64,000 nt of DNA from Saccharothrix obliqua (lineage in GTDB: Bacteria > Actinomycetota > Actinomycetes > Mycobacteriales > Pseudonocardiaceae). The position numbers and the translations under genes were made by a program. Each line of letters starts with the position of its first letter. The first letter of the stretch is position 1. Positions 42,767-51,977 of this stretch are shown here, one piece after another. The stretch covers positions 1 to 64,000 of the forward strand of contig NZ_JAHXGQ010000014.1 of assembly GCF_019375475.1 (NCBI RefSeq), written 5' to 3'. The notes beneath the pieces are model-generated. The model was not told the origin of the DNA. It ran no database searches and worked only from the letters and a program-made list of their open reading frames with translations.

Positions 42767-45034
42767 GTGTACGGCAACATCGAGGTCCGGTCCGCCCGCG
42801 AGAACAACCTCCAGGAGGTCTCGCTGGACCTGCCCAAGCGCAAGATCACGGTGTTCACCGGCGTTTCCGGTTCCGGCAAGTCCTCACTGGCCTTCGGCAC
42901 CATCGCGGCGGAGTCGCAGCGGCTGATCAACGAGACCTACCCGGGCTACGTGCAGGCGGTCATGCCGCGTTACGGCCGGCCCGACGTCGACTCGCTGGCG
43001 AACCTGTCGACCGCGGTCATCGTCGACCAGCAGCGGATGGGCGGCAACTCGCGCTCGACGGTGGGCACCGCGACCGACACGTACGCGTTGCTGCGCCTGC
43101 TGTTCTTCCGCGCCGGCTCGCCGCCGGTGGACAACCCGAAGGCGTTCTCCTTCAACGACCCGCAGGGCATGTGCCCCGAGTGCGAGGGCATCGGGCGGCG
43201 GTCGGCGCTGGACGTGGACGCGTTGGTGGACCGGTCGAAGTCCCTCCAGGAGGGCGCGATCCTCTGGCCCGCGTTCGCGGTCGGCACGACCTACTGGCGC
43301 TTCTTCATCATGTCCGGCCTGTTCGACAACGACAAGAAGCTGGCCGACTACACCGAGGACGAGTGGGACGCCCTGCTCAACCTGCCGGAGAAGAAGATCA
43401 CGGTCGAGGGGCCGGCGCGCACCAGCGGCAGCTTCACCTACGAGGGCCTGCTGCCGAAGTTCAAGCGGCTCTACGTGAGCAAGGGCGCGGACCACGTCCA
43501 GCCCAAGCTCCGCGACGCCTACGAGCGCGTGGTCACCACCGCGCCCTGCGACGCCTGCGACGGCAGCCGCCTCGGCCCGGCGGCGCTGGCGTGCCGCCTC
43601 AACGGGCGGAGCATCGCCGAGTGCGTCGCGATGGAGGTCGAGGAGCTGGTCGAGTTCGTGCGCGCCGTCGACAACCCGACCGTCGCGCCCGCCGTGGCGT
43701 CACTGGTGGCCCGGCTGACCGAGCTGGAGCGGCTCGGCCTGGGCTACCTCAGCCTGAACCGGGAGACCTCCACGCTGTCCGGCGGCGAGTCGCAGCGCGT
43801 GAAGATGGTGCGGCACCTGGGTTCCAGCCTGGTCGACATCACCTACATCTTCGACGAACCCACCGTCGGCCTGCACCCGCACGACATCAGCCGCCTCAAC
43901 GAGCTGCTGTGCCACCTGCGGGACAAGGGCAACACCGTCCTGGTGGTGGAGCACAAGCCCGAGGTCATGGCGATCGCCGACCACGTCGTGGACATGGGCC
44001 CCGGCGCCGGGCGCAAGGGCGGGCAGGTCGTCTTCGAGGGCACGTTCGCCGAGCTGGCGAAGTCCGGCACGCTCACCGGGCGGCACCTCAGCAGCCGCCA
44101 GGAGGTCAAGCGCACGCCGCGCGAGCCCACCGGGGCGCTCACCATCCGCAACGCCTCGCTGCACAACCTGCACGACATCGACGTGGACATCCCCACCGGC
44201 GTCCTGACGGTGGTGACCGGTGTCGCCGGCGCGGGCAAGAGCACGCTCATCCGCGGCTGCCTGCTGCGCAAGTACCCGGAAGCGGTGTTCATCGACGACA
44301 GCGTGTCGCGTGGTTCGCGGCGCTCCAACCCGGCGACGTTCACCGGCATCCTCGAACCGATCCGCAAGGCGTTCGCCACCGCGAACAAGGTCAGCCCCGC
44401 GTTGTTCAGCGCCAACTCCGAGGGCGCGTGCCCGGAGTGCAAGGGCCTGGGCCTGATCTACACCGACCTCGCGCACCTGGAGCAGGTCGCGACCGTGTGC
44501 GACACCTGCGAGGGCAGGCGGTTCAGCGCCGACGTGCTGCGGCACACGCTGCGCGGGCGCGACATCAGCGAGGTGCTGGAGCTGTCCGTCGTGGACGCGC
44601 TGGAGTTCTTCACGGAGAAGCCCGTCGTGAAGGCGTTGAAGGCGCTCGACGACGTCGGCCTGGGCTACATCACGCTGTGGCAGCCGGTCAGCACGATGTC
44701 CGGCGGCGAGCGGCAGCGGCTCAAGCTGGCCAACGAACTCGGCCGCAAGTCGGGTGTCTACGTGCTGGACGAGCCGACCAGCGGCCTGCACATGCACGAC
44801 GTGGACAACCTGATCGGCCTGTTCGACCGCTTGGTGGACAACGGCAACACGGTGGTCGTGATCGAGCACAACCTCGACGTGATCGCCCGCGCCGACTGGG
44901 TCATCGACGTCGGCCCCGGCGCGGGTCACCGCGGCGGCCGGATCGTGTTCGAGGGCACGGTCGCGCAGATGGCCGACAGCCCGGACTCGGTGACCGGCGA
45001 GTTCCTGCGCCGCCGGGCGGAACTGGTCGGCTGA
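42767..45034 (+). CDS. UvrA-like ABC ATPase, probable self-resistance protein
   Basis: A 755-residue UvrA paralogue with two ABC modules. Walker A motifs are GVSGSGKSS and GVAGAGKST; signature motifs are LSGGESQR and MSGGERQR; Walker B regions are YIFDEPT and YVLDEPT. Zinc-finger CxxC pairs remain (CPECEGIG, CDACDGSR, CPECKGLG, CDTCEGRR). It is shorter than housekeeping UvrA (about 950). Such short UvrA/DrrC-like proteins in antibiotic clusters protect DNA from the cell's own product, which fits a DNA-cleaving enediyne. The GTG follows GAGGAG. Confidence 0.88.
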   Translation: MYGNIEVRSARENNLQEVSLDLPKRKITVFTGVSGSGKSSLAFGTIAAESQRLINETYPGYVQAVMPRYGRPDVDSLANLSTAVIVDQQRMGGNSRSTVGTATDTYALLRLLFFRAGSPPVDNPKAFSFNDPQGMCPECEGIGRRSALDVDALVDRSKSLQEGAILWPAFAVGTTYWRFFIMSGLFDNDKKLADYTEDEWDALLNLPEKKITVEGPARTSGSFTYEGLLPKFKRLYVSKGADHVQPKLRDAYERVVTTAPCDACDGSRLGPAALACRLNGRSIAECVAMEVEELVEFVRAVDNPTVAPAVASLVARLTELERLGLGYLSLNRETSTLSGGESQRVKMVRHLGSSLVDITYIFDEPTVGLHPHDISRLNELLCHLRDKGNTVLVVEHKPEVMAIADHVVDMGPGAGRKGGQVVFEGTFAELAKSGTLTGRHLSSRQEVKRTPREPTGALTIRNASLHNLHDIDVDIPTGVLTVVTGVAGAGKSTLIRGCLLRKYPEAVFIDDSVSRGSRRSNPATFTGILEPIRKAFATANKVSPALFSANSEGACPECKGLGLIYTDLAHLEQVATVCDTCEGRRFSADVLRHTLRGRDISEVLELSVVDALEFFTEKPVVKALKALDDVGLGYITLWQPVSTMSGGERQRLKLANELGRKSGVYVLDEPTSGLHMHDVDNLIGLFDRLVDNGNTVVVIEHNLDVIARADWVIDVGPGAGHRGGRIVFEGTVAQMADSPDSVTGEFLRRRAELVG

Positions 45035-45040
45035 GCCCCA

Positions 45041-45079
45041 CCGCGGCCGGTCACGCCCGAGCGGCGCGACCGGCCGCGG
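45041..45079. terminator. Bidirectional hairpin terminator
   Basis: A perfect 12-bp stem (45041-45052 with 45068-45079) with a 15-base loop lies between convergent genes ending at 45034 (plus) and 45082 (minus). Confidence 0.7.
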
Positions 45080-45081
45080 TC

Positions 45082-46455
45082 TCACACGGGCACGACGCCG
45101 GTGTTGAGCACGGCGAGCAGGGTTCGCGCCTGGACGTTGACGTAGCGGCCGTGCCGCAGCAGGTGGCTGATCTGCCCGAGGCTGCACCAGCGGTAGCCGT
45201 CCGGCGGTGTGGTGGGCGCCTCCGACTCGTCCGCCTCGACGATCAGCGAGCGGTTCTGCGCGTGGAAGAAGCGCCCGCCCTCCTCGGAGTGCACGGCCTC
45301 GTAGCGGATGCGGTCGCGGGGCGCGTTCAGCACCAGGTCCAGGAACGCGGGCCGGTAGCCGTGGGTGTAGTAGTCGGGTGTGCACTGCACCGTCGGGCCA
45401 AGCTCGATGGTGTCGAGGAAGCCGGGCTCGACGCGGGCGTGCATCAGGATGTGCGGCACGCCGCCGAACCGGCGGATCACGAAGGCGGTGAGCCCGATCT
45501 TCAGCGGCTCGATCAGCGGCTGGGTCCAGGCGCTCACCTCGCGGTTGCCGCTCGCCGCGACCGCCATCACCCGGAAGTAGCGCGGCGGCACGTGCTCGAT
45601 GCCGGTGTCGCCGCGCTCCCAGTCGGACACCTCGGCCAGCGGGAGCCGCCGGATCCGCACCTCGTGCCGGGACCGCTCGGTCGAGAACCACGACAGCAGC
45701 TCGACGTCGGAGTGCAGCGCGTTCGGCTCCGCGTACGGCATGGGCGCGCACGACAGCACCGTCCGCGCGTCCATGTTGACCACGTTGTCGCGGCGCAGCA
45801 GCTCCCCGATCTGGCCCAGCGTGAGCCAGCAGAAATCCTCGTCCACCGGCACGTCCTCGCGGGTTTCCACGATCGTGTTGCGGTTGGACTTGTGGTAGAA
45901 CCACGTGCCGTGCTCGGACTGGAGGGTGTCCACCAGCGTGCGGCACCGCCCCGGCTCGGTGAAGTAGTCGATGTACTTGACCTTCGCGCCCCGGTGCGCG
46001 CCGGTGTAGTTGCTGCGCGTGGCCTGGACGGTGGGTGAGAGCTGGAGCAGGTTCGGGTTGCCCGGCTCCATCTTGGCCTGCATCAGGAAGTGCAGGACGC
46101 CGTCGAACTCCCGCGCCACGATGCCGAGGATGCCGACCTCGGGCTGGTCGATGATCGGTTGCTGCCAGTCGGGGAACGGGCCGCCGCGGTTGACAATGTG
46201 CAGGCCCTCGATGGTGAAGAACCGGCCGGTCCGGTGCACCAGGTTGCCGGTGCCGGGCTGGAAGCCCCAGCCGTCCAGGTCCGCGAACGGGATGCGGGTG
46301 ACCTCGAAGCGGTGCGCCCGCCGCCGGTCGTCCAACCAGGACGTGAAGTCCGCGGTCCGCATCCACGCACCGGACTCGGTGGCGGCCGCGGACCTGGCCA
46401 GTCGGGCGGGCAGGCCGGCGTCGGCACGCGCGGTCAGCTCCGCGCCGGTGCTCAT
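45082..46455 (-). CDS. NDP-hexose 2,3-dehydratase
   Basis: A 457-residue protein of the TylX3/EvaA type that removes the 2-hydroxyl of an NDP-4-keto-6-deoxyhexose. The usual internal duplication is visible: HRTGRFFTIEGLHI with QPIIDQPEVGILGIVAREFDG in the first half, and HVPPRYFRVMAVA with QPLIEPLKIGLTAFVIRRFGG in the second. It commits the pathway to a 2-deoxysugar. It is coupled by ATGA overlap to the HpaB-type hydroxylase, an unusual partner. The 3-ketoreductase that normally follows is not in the window. Confidence 0.9.
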   Translation of the reverse strand: MSTGAELTARADAGLPARLARSAAATESGAWMRTADFTSWLDDRRRAHRFEVTRIPFADLDGWGFQPGTGNLVHRTGRFFTIEGLHIVNRGGPFPDWQQPIIDQPEVGILGIVAREFDGVLHFLMQAKMEPGNPNLLQLSPTVQATRSNYTGAHRGAKVKYIDYFTEPGRCRTLVDTLQSEHGTWFYHKSNRNTIVETREDVPVDEDFCWLTLGQIGELLRRDNVVNMDARTVLSCAPMPYAEPNALHSDVELLSWFSTERSRHEVRIRRLPLAEVSDWERGDTGIEHVPPRYFRVMAVAASGNREVSAWTQPLIEPLKIGLTAFVIRRFGGVPHILMHARVEPGFLDTIELGPTVQCTPDYYTHGYRPAFLDLVLNAPRDRIRYEAVHSEEGGRFFHAQNRSLIVEADESEAPTTPPDGYRWCSLGQISHLLRHGRYVNVQARTLLAVLNTGVVPV

Positions 46456-47993
46456 CCCGACACCCCCGGCCGCGGGTCCGGGCCGACCATGCCGGGCGCC
46501 GTCCACCCGTTCAGGTCGTACTCGGACAGGCACCGGTCCACCAGCTCCAGCATCCCGTCCGTGACGCCGGACCGCTGGGCCACCCGCAGCGCCTGCGCCC
46601 GGTTGTCGTCCGGGTTGCCCGCGTAGTTGCGCTCGTACAGCTCCTGCCGACCGCCGAACTCGCTGCCCACCGCGTCCCACAGCAGCTTCATCACCTTCAC
46701 CCGCTGCTCGGCGGTGTGGCCGTGCGAGCCGCGCAGGTACCGGTCCAGGTAGGGCCGCACCTCCGGGTTGTGGAAGTCGGCGACGCCGGAGTTCAGGTAG
46801 ATCAGCCCGCTGCCCACGGTGTTCTGGACGATCTCCCGCATCCGGCCGTACACGCCGGGCGCGAGCGTCCGGTACGCCAGGGCGTACTCCTGGTTGGGCT
46901 GCACGTAGTCCTCGGCCCACGGCGTCGCGCCCGCGATCATCGCGTCGGACAACGCCCAGATCATGTGCCGCAGGGCCATCAGCTCGCCGATGTTGCCCTG
47001 CACGCCGCGGAAGTCCTCGGTGCCGTTGATCTGCACGGCCTTGAGCATCAGGCCGCAGATGAAATCGAGCTTCACCCCGAGCCGGGTCGCGCCGTGCAGC
47101 GCGAACCGCGGCATGAAGCCGGAATTGTGGAAGAACGTGTTCGCCTTGTCCAGGTCGCCGTAGACGAACACGTTCTCCCACGGGATCAACGCTTCGTCGA
47201 ACACGATGATCGCGTCGTTCTCGTCCATCCGGCTGGCCAACGGGTAGTCGAACGGGCTGCCGGTGGTCGCCGCGGCCAACTCGTACGAGGCGCGGCAGAA
47301 CAGCTTCACACCGGGGATGTCCATCGGGGCCATGAAGACCACCGCGAAGTTCTTTTCCCGCACCCGGAGGCCGTGGTGCGCGATGAAGTTGTAGTTGGTC
47401 AGCGCGGAACCGGTGGCGACCACCTTGGCGCCGCTGACCACGAGACCCGCGTCGGTCTCCCGGTCGACGTGCACGTACACGTCGGAGACCTCTTCCGGCC
47501 GCTTGTGCCGGTCCACCGGCGGGTGCACCAGCGCGTGGTTGACGTGCAGCACCCGTTCCTGGCAACGGCGGTACCACGTGCGGGCGTTGTCCGCGAACGG
47601 CTCGTAGAAGTCCGCATTCGCACCCAGCGTGGCCAGGAAGGACGCCTTGTAGTCGGGGGACCGGCCCAGCCAGCCGTAGCAGCGGCGCTGCCACGCGGCG
47701 ATCGCGTCGCGCCCGGCACGCAGTTCGCCGGTGTCCGCGGGCGGGCGGAAGAACGGGTGGGTGAACCCGCCGTTGCCGGTGTCGGTGGTCGTGGTGAGCA
47801 CGTCCCGCTCGGGCGAGTCCCACAGGGCGTCGTACAGCCCGGCGACGGTCCGCGCGTTGTTCCGGAATGCCGGGTGCTCGGTCACGTCCGCCACCCGTTC
47901 CCCGTGTATCCAGACTTCTCGGCCGTCGCGCAGGGATTCGAGGTATTCGGCCCCGGTGAGCGGCAGGCGCGCGGAGACGTCCGCATTCGGCAT
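46452..47993 (-). CDS. HpaB-type flavin-dependent hydroxylase (SgcC-like)
   Basis: A 513-residue 4-hydroxyphenylacetate 3-monooxygenase-type enzyme. Features are LPLTGAEYLESLRDGREVWIHG, the HVNHALVHPPVDRHKR region, VSGAKVVATGSALTNYNFI and FIPWENVF-like stretches such as ALIPWENVFVYGD. SgcC in C-1027 is the same class and hydroxylates a carrier-bound beta-tyrosine. No tyrosine aminomutase is seen here, so the aromatic substrate may be the chorismatase-derived acid. Reduced flavin should come from the reductase at 35041. The ATG at 47993 follows GAGGAG. Confidence 0.88.
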   Translation of the reverse strand: MPNADVSARLPLTGAEYLESLRDGREVWIHGERVADVTEHPAFRNNARTVAGLYDALWDSPERDVLTTTTDTGNGGFTHPFFRPPADTGELRAGRDAIAAWQRRCYGWLGRSPDYKASFLATLGANADFYEPFADNARTWYRRCQERVLHVNHALVHPPVDRHKRPEEVSDVYVHVDRETDAGLVVSGAKVVATGSALTNYNFIAHHGLRVREKNFAVVFMAPMDIPGVKLFCRASYELAAATTGSPFDYPLASRMDENDAIIVFDEALIPWENVFVYGDLDKANTFFHNSGFMPRFALHGATRLGVKLDFICGLMLKAVQINGTEDFRGVQGNIGELMALRHMIWALSDAMIAGATPWAEDYVQPNQEYALAYRTLAPGVYGRMREIVQNTVGSGLIYLNSGVADFHNPEVRPYLDRYLRGSHGHTAEQRVKVMKLLWDAVGSEFGGRQELYERNYAGNPDDNRAQALRVAQRSGVTDGMLELVDRCLSEYDLNGWTAPGMVGPDPRPGVSG

Positions 47994-48227
47994 GTAAGTC
48001 AGCTCCTCGGCGGGTGACGTGGCGCGTCGCGGTGCGCGGGCGGCGGAAAAATGTGCTTTCCGCGTGACTTCCAGCAGCTTGCCAGGGTGCCCGGCGGGCA
48101 ACAAGATCGCCCGGCTACTCGGGCAATCCAGAAGATGCCGCTGCGAACGCGGGAATGTGAGGGTGGGTGCTGCGCTCCGGTCCGCCCGAGCGCCAGTTTC
48201 CGGTCACCGGTGGCAGGAGAGGGCACT

Positions 48228-49229
48228 GTGGAGAACGACCAGATGAGTTCGAAGCTGTGGGCGATGGCGCGCCTCGCGACGCCCATGGCCGTCCGGGTGG
48301 CGGCGACGCTGCGGCTGGCCGACCACGTGGCCGCCGGGCGCGACCGCGCGGCGGACCTCGCCGCGGCGGCGGGCGCGGACGCCGACGCGGTGGAGCGCTT
48401 GATGCGCTACCTCTCGGTGCGCGGGCTGTTCGACCGCGACGACACCGGTCGGTACACCCTGACGCCGCTCGGCGCGGCGCTGCGCGACGACCACCCGTCG
48501 CGGCTGCGGCCCCGGCTGGACGTCGAGGGCTCGCTCGGCCGGGCCGAGCTGTCCTTCGCGCAGCTGCTGCACTCCATCCGCACCGGGGAGGCTTCCTTCC
48601 ACCTCCAGTTCGGACGGACGTTCTTCGAGGACTGGGCGGCCGACCCGGACCGGGCCGAGGACTTCAACAAGCTGACGTCCGACATGGAGTCGCGCTCGCC
48701 GGACATCGTCGCGGGCTACGACTGGGAGTCCCTGGGCTCGGTGGTCGACGTCGGCGGCGGCAACGGCGCGCTGATGCTGGCCCTGCTGCGCAAGTTCCCG
48801 TCGTTGCGCGCCACGGTGCTGGAGATGCCGGACAACTCCGAGCCCGCGCGCAAGGCCATCGCCGAAGCCGGCCTCGGCGACCGGTGCGACGTGGTGTCCC
48901 GCAGCTTCTTCGAGCCGCTGCCCGCCGGCGCGGGCGGCTACGTGATGTCGTTCGTGCTGCACAACTGGGGCGACGAGCCGGCGCGCGCGTTGCTGCGGCG
49001 CTGCGCGGAGGCGGCCGGTGAGGACGGCGTGGTCCTGGTGGTCGAGCAGACCGGTCCGCACGGCGCGGCCACGCACACCGGGATGGACCTGCGGATGCTC
49101 GTCGTGACCGGCGGGAAGGAGCGGACCGCCGAGGAGATGGGCGAACTGGCGGCCGACGTCGGCCTGCGGATCGCCGCGGTGCACCCGGCGGGCGCGTTCT
49201 CCATCGTCGAGATGCGCGCGGCGCGGTGA
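48228..49229 (+). CDS. SAM-dependent O-methyltransferase
   Basis: A 333-residue methyltransferase of the plant-like/acetylserotonin O-methyltransferase family. It has an N-terminal dimerisation winged helix (ADLAAAAGADADAVERLMRYL), the SAM motif VVDVGGGNGALMLALL and the active-site segment FVLHNWGDEPARALLRR. It probably methylates a phenolic or sugar hydroxyl. The GTG at 48228 follows AGGAGAG and is preferred over the ATG five codons on. It is divergent from the HpaB-type hydroxylase and heads the plus-strand run of sugar genes. Confidence 0.87.
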   Translation: MENDQMSSKLWAMARLATPMAVRVAATLRLADHVAAGRDRAADLAAAAGADADAVERLMRYLSVRGLFDRDDTGRYTLTPLGAALRDDHPSRLRPRLDVEGSLGRAELSFAQLLHSIRTGEASFHLQFGRTFFEDWAADPDRAEDFNKLTSDMESRSPDIVAGYDWESLGSVVDVGGGNGALMLALLRKFPSLRATVLEMPDNSEPARKAIAEAGLGDRCDVVSRSFFEPLPAGAGGYVMSFVLHNWGDEPARALLRRCAEAAGEDGVVLVVEQTGPHGAATHTGMDLRMLVVTGGKERTAEEMGELAADVGLRIAAVHPAGAFSIVEMRAAR

Positions 49230-49269
49230 CCGGGTCGGAGCCGGCCCGCGGCCAGTGGGGAGGTTCGAC

Positions 49270-50418
49270 GTGATCAACGTCTTCCAGCCGTCGCTGGGTG
49301 AGCGCGAACTGGCCGCGGTGGCCGAGGTGTTCGCGGGCAACTGGCTCGGCAAGGGTCCGCGCACCGCCGGGTTCGAGCGGGACTTCGCGGAGCACATCGG
49401 GGTCGAAGCGGAACGGGTCGTCACGACGAACTCGTGCACCGAGGCCACCTTCATCGCGATGGACCTCGCCGGGGTCGGCGAGGGCGACGAGGTCGTGCTG
49501 CCGACGGTCAGCTTCGTCGGCGCGGGCAACGCCGTGGCCGCGCACGGCGCGCGCCCGGTCTTCTGCGACGTCGACCCCACCACCCTCAACGCGACCGTCG
49601 ACGACATCGAGGCCGCCCTGACGCCACGCACGAAAGCCGTGCTGCTGCTGCACTACGGCGGCTACCCCGGCGACGTGGTGGACATCGCGGCGCTGTGCCG
49701 CGACCGGGGCGTGCTCCTCATCGAGGACGCCGCCGCCGCCGTCGCGTCCAGTGTGGACGGCCAGGCGTGCGGCACGTTCGGCGACATCGGCGTGTGGAGC
49801 TTCGACTCGCAGAAGATCGTCGTCGCGGGCGACGGCGGCGCGCTGTCCGCCCGGGACCCGGAACTGGTCGCCCGCGCGGGCAAGCTCGCGTACTTCGGCC
49901 TGGAGCAGTTCAGCGGTTACAGCCAGGCCAAGACGACGTCGACGCGGTGGTGGGACTTCGACATCTCGTCGTTCTCCCGCCGGTCCATCATGAACGACGT
50001 CCAGTCCGCGATCGGCGCGGTGCAGCTGCGGCGGCTGCCGGAGTTCCTGGCCCGCCGCGCGGAGGTCGTCGCGCACTACGACCGCGAACTGGCCGACGTG
50101 CCGGGCGTGCTGCCGCCGCCCGCGTTGCCGCGGGGCCACCGCGGCTCGCAGTACCTGTACTGGCTGCGGCTCGACGCCCGCATCCGCGACCAGGTGGCGC
50201 GCGACCTCTACGACCGGGGCGTCTACACCACGTTCCGGTACCCGGCGCTGCACCGGGTCGCCGCGTACGGCTGGACCACGCCGCTGCCCAGGGCCGAGGA
50301 GGCGGCGGAGCGCACGTTGTGCCTGCCGCTGCACCAGGCGTTGTCCGACGACGACGTCCAGACCGTGGTGGACGCGTTGCGCGACTCGGTGTCCCGCCGG
50401 TCGGGCGGGGGCGCGTGA
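49270..50418 (+). CDS. DegT/DnrJ/EryC1-family sugar aminotransferase
   Basis: A 382-residue PLP-dependent aminotransferase. It opens with NVFQPSLGERELAAVAEVFAGNWLGKGPRTAGFE, has TNSCTEATFIAM and LLIEDAAAAVAS, and places the Schiff-base lysine in FDSQKIVVAGDGGAL. It should convert an NDP-ketodeoxyhexose to an amino sugar. Two N-methyltransferase-like genes follow with start-stop overlaps, suggesting an N-methylated amino sugar. The GTG at 49270 follows GGGGAGG. Confidence 0.88.
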   Translation: MINVFQPSLGERELAAVAEVFAGNWLGKGPRTAGFERDFAEHIGVEAERVVTTNSCTEATFIAMDLAGVGEGDEVVLPTVSFVGAGNAVAAHGARPVFCDVDPTTLNATVDDIEAALTPRTKAVLLLHYGGYPGDVVDIAALCRDRGVLLIEDAAAAVASSVDGQACGTFGDIGVWSFDSQKIVVAGDGGALSARDPELVARAGKLAYFGLEQFSGYSQAKTTSTRWWDFDISSFSRRSIMNDVQSAIGAVQLRRLPEFLARRAEVVAHYDRELADVPGVLPPPALPRGHRGSQYLYWLRLDARIRDQVARDLYDRGVYTTFRYPALHRVAAYGWTTPLPRAEEAAERTLCLPLHQALSDDDVQTVVDALRDSVSRRSGGGA

Positions 50419-51170
50419 TGGCCGCGGTGCGGGACAGCCACGCGGTGTACGGCGACGCGCTGGGCGAGGTCTACGACCTGTTCTACCGGGGGCGCGGCAA
50501 GGACTTCGCGGCCGAGGCGGAGTGGGTGCGGCGGGTCGTCCGCGAGCGGCGACCGGGCGCGCGGTCGCTGCTGGACGTCGCCTGCGGCACCGGTGAGCAC
50601 CTGGCGCACCTGGTCGAGCACTTCCCGGACGCGGCGGGTGTCGAGCTGTCACCGGCGATGCGCGTGGCGGCGGAGCGCAAGCTGGCCGCCACACCGGTGC
50701 ACGAGGCCGACATGTTCGACTTCGACCTGGGCCGGGTGTTCGACGCGGTGTGCTGCCTCACCGGTTCGATCGCGTACGCGGCCGACACGGCGGAGCTGGC
50801 ACGCGTGGTCGGCGCGATGGCGCGGCACCTGCCGGTCGGCGGCGTGCTCGTGATCGACCCGTGGTGGTCGCCCGACACGTTCCTCGACGGGCACATCGCC
50901 CACGACGTGGTCGAGGGGGAGGGCCGGACGGTGGTGCGGTTGTCCCGCTCGCACCGGATCGGCGACCTGTCCCGGCACGAGGCGCACTACCTCGCCGCGG
51001 ACGCGACCGGTGTGCGGCACTTCAGCCAGGTGCAGGACCTCACGCTGTTCCCGGCGGAGGACTACCTCGCCGCGCTGGCCGGCGCGGGCTGCGAGCCCGA
51101 GCACCTCACCGACGTCGGCCAGCCCCGGCGCGGCCTGTTCGTCGGGGTGCGCCGGGAGGCCGGGCGATGA
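50418..51170 (+). CDS. Amino-sugar N-methyltransferase-like protein 1
   Basis: A 250-residue SAM methyltransferase resembling DesVI/TylM1-type amino-sugar N-methyltransferases. It has YGDALGEVYDLFYRGRGKDF, the SAM motif LLDVACGTGEHLAHL, and DPWWSPDTFLDGHIAHD. The ATG shares one base with the aminotransferase stop. It is clearly related to the next gene, with which it overlaps by four bases, so the pair arose by tandem duplication. Confidence 0.86.
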   Translation: MAAVRDSHAVYGDALGEVYDLFYRGRGKDFAAEAEWVRRVVRERRPGARSLLDVACGTGEHLAHLVEHFPDAAGVELSPAMRVAAERKLAATPVHEADMFDFDLGRVFDAVCCLTGSIAYAADTAELARVVGAMARHLPVGGVLVIDPWWSPDTFLDGHIAHDVVEGEGRTVVRLSRSHRIGDLSRHEAHYLAADATGVRHFSQVQDLTLFPAEDYLAALAGAGCEPEHLTDVGQPRRGLFVGVRREAGR

Positions 51171-51898
51171 CCTACACCGAGCAGTTCGCCGAGATCTACG
51201 AGTTCATCTACCAGGGGCGCGGCAAGAGCTGGCCCGCGGAAGCCCACGAGGTGGACCGCATCATCCGCTCCCGTCGGTCGGACGTGGCGTCCTTGCTGGA
51301 CGTCGCGTGCGGCACGGGCGCGCACCTGGAGACGTTCGCGTCGCTCTACCGCGAGGTGGCGGGACTGGAGATCGCCGAGCCCATGCGGGAGCGGGCGAGT
51401 CGCCGGTTGCCGGGCGTGCCCGTGCACGCGGGCGACATGCGCGACTTCCGGCTGGGGCGCACCTTCGACGCGGTCACGTGCATGTTCAACGCGATCGGCT
51501 ACGTGGGTTCGGTCGAGGAGCTGAGGGACGCCGTGCGGTGCATGGCCGAGCACACCGCGCCCGGTGGTGTGGTGGTCGTGGAACCGTGGTGGTTCCCGGA
51601 GAACTTCCTGGACGGGCACGTCGCGGTGGACAGCCGGCGCGTGGACGGGCTCGCGGTGGCGCGCGTGTCGCACACGACTCGGGAGGACCGGCGGACGCGG
51701 CTGGAGGTGCGGTTCCTGGTCGGCGAGGCCGGGCACGGCATCCGGGAGTTCAGCCAGACGTCCGACCTCATGCTGTTCACGCGCGACGAGTACCTGGCCG
51801 CGTTCGCCGACGCCGGGTGCCCCGCCGAGTACCTGCCCGACGGGCTGACCGGTCGCGGCCTCTTCGTCGGCGTCCGCGAGCGGTCCGGCGGGTCGTAG
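51167..51898 (+). CDS. Amino-sugar N-methyltransferase-like protein 2
   Basis: A 243-residue paralogue of the upstream methyltransferase. It has EQFAEIYEFIYQGRGKSW, the SAM motif LLDVACGTGAHLETF, EPWWFPENFLDGHVAVD and the closing GLTGRGLFVGVRE. SAM-binding residues look intact in both copies. Possibilities are successive methylations, two different amino sugars, or a heteromeric enzyme. The tandem 48-bp array follows its stop. Confidence 0.86.
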   Translation: MTYTEQFAEIYEFIYQGRGKSWPAEAHEVDRIIRSRRSDVASLLDVACGTGAHLETFASLYREVAGLEIAEPMRERASRRLPGVPVHAGDMRDFRLGRTFDAVTCMFNAIGYVGSVEELRDAVRCMAEHTAPGGVVVVEPWWFPENFLDGHVAVDSRRVDGLAVARVSHTTREDRRTRLEVRFLVGEAGHGIREFSQTSDLMLFTRDEYLAAFADAGCPAEYLPDGLTGRGLFVGVRERSGGS

Positions 51899-51977
51899 CA
51901 CGACCCCGACTGCCGGGAAGCCTCACCCGCCGGGCGTTCGGTCCCAGCCCGACCCCGGCGACCGGTGGCGAACCGAC

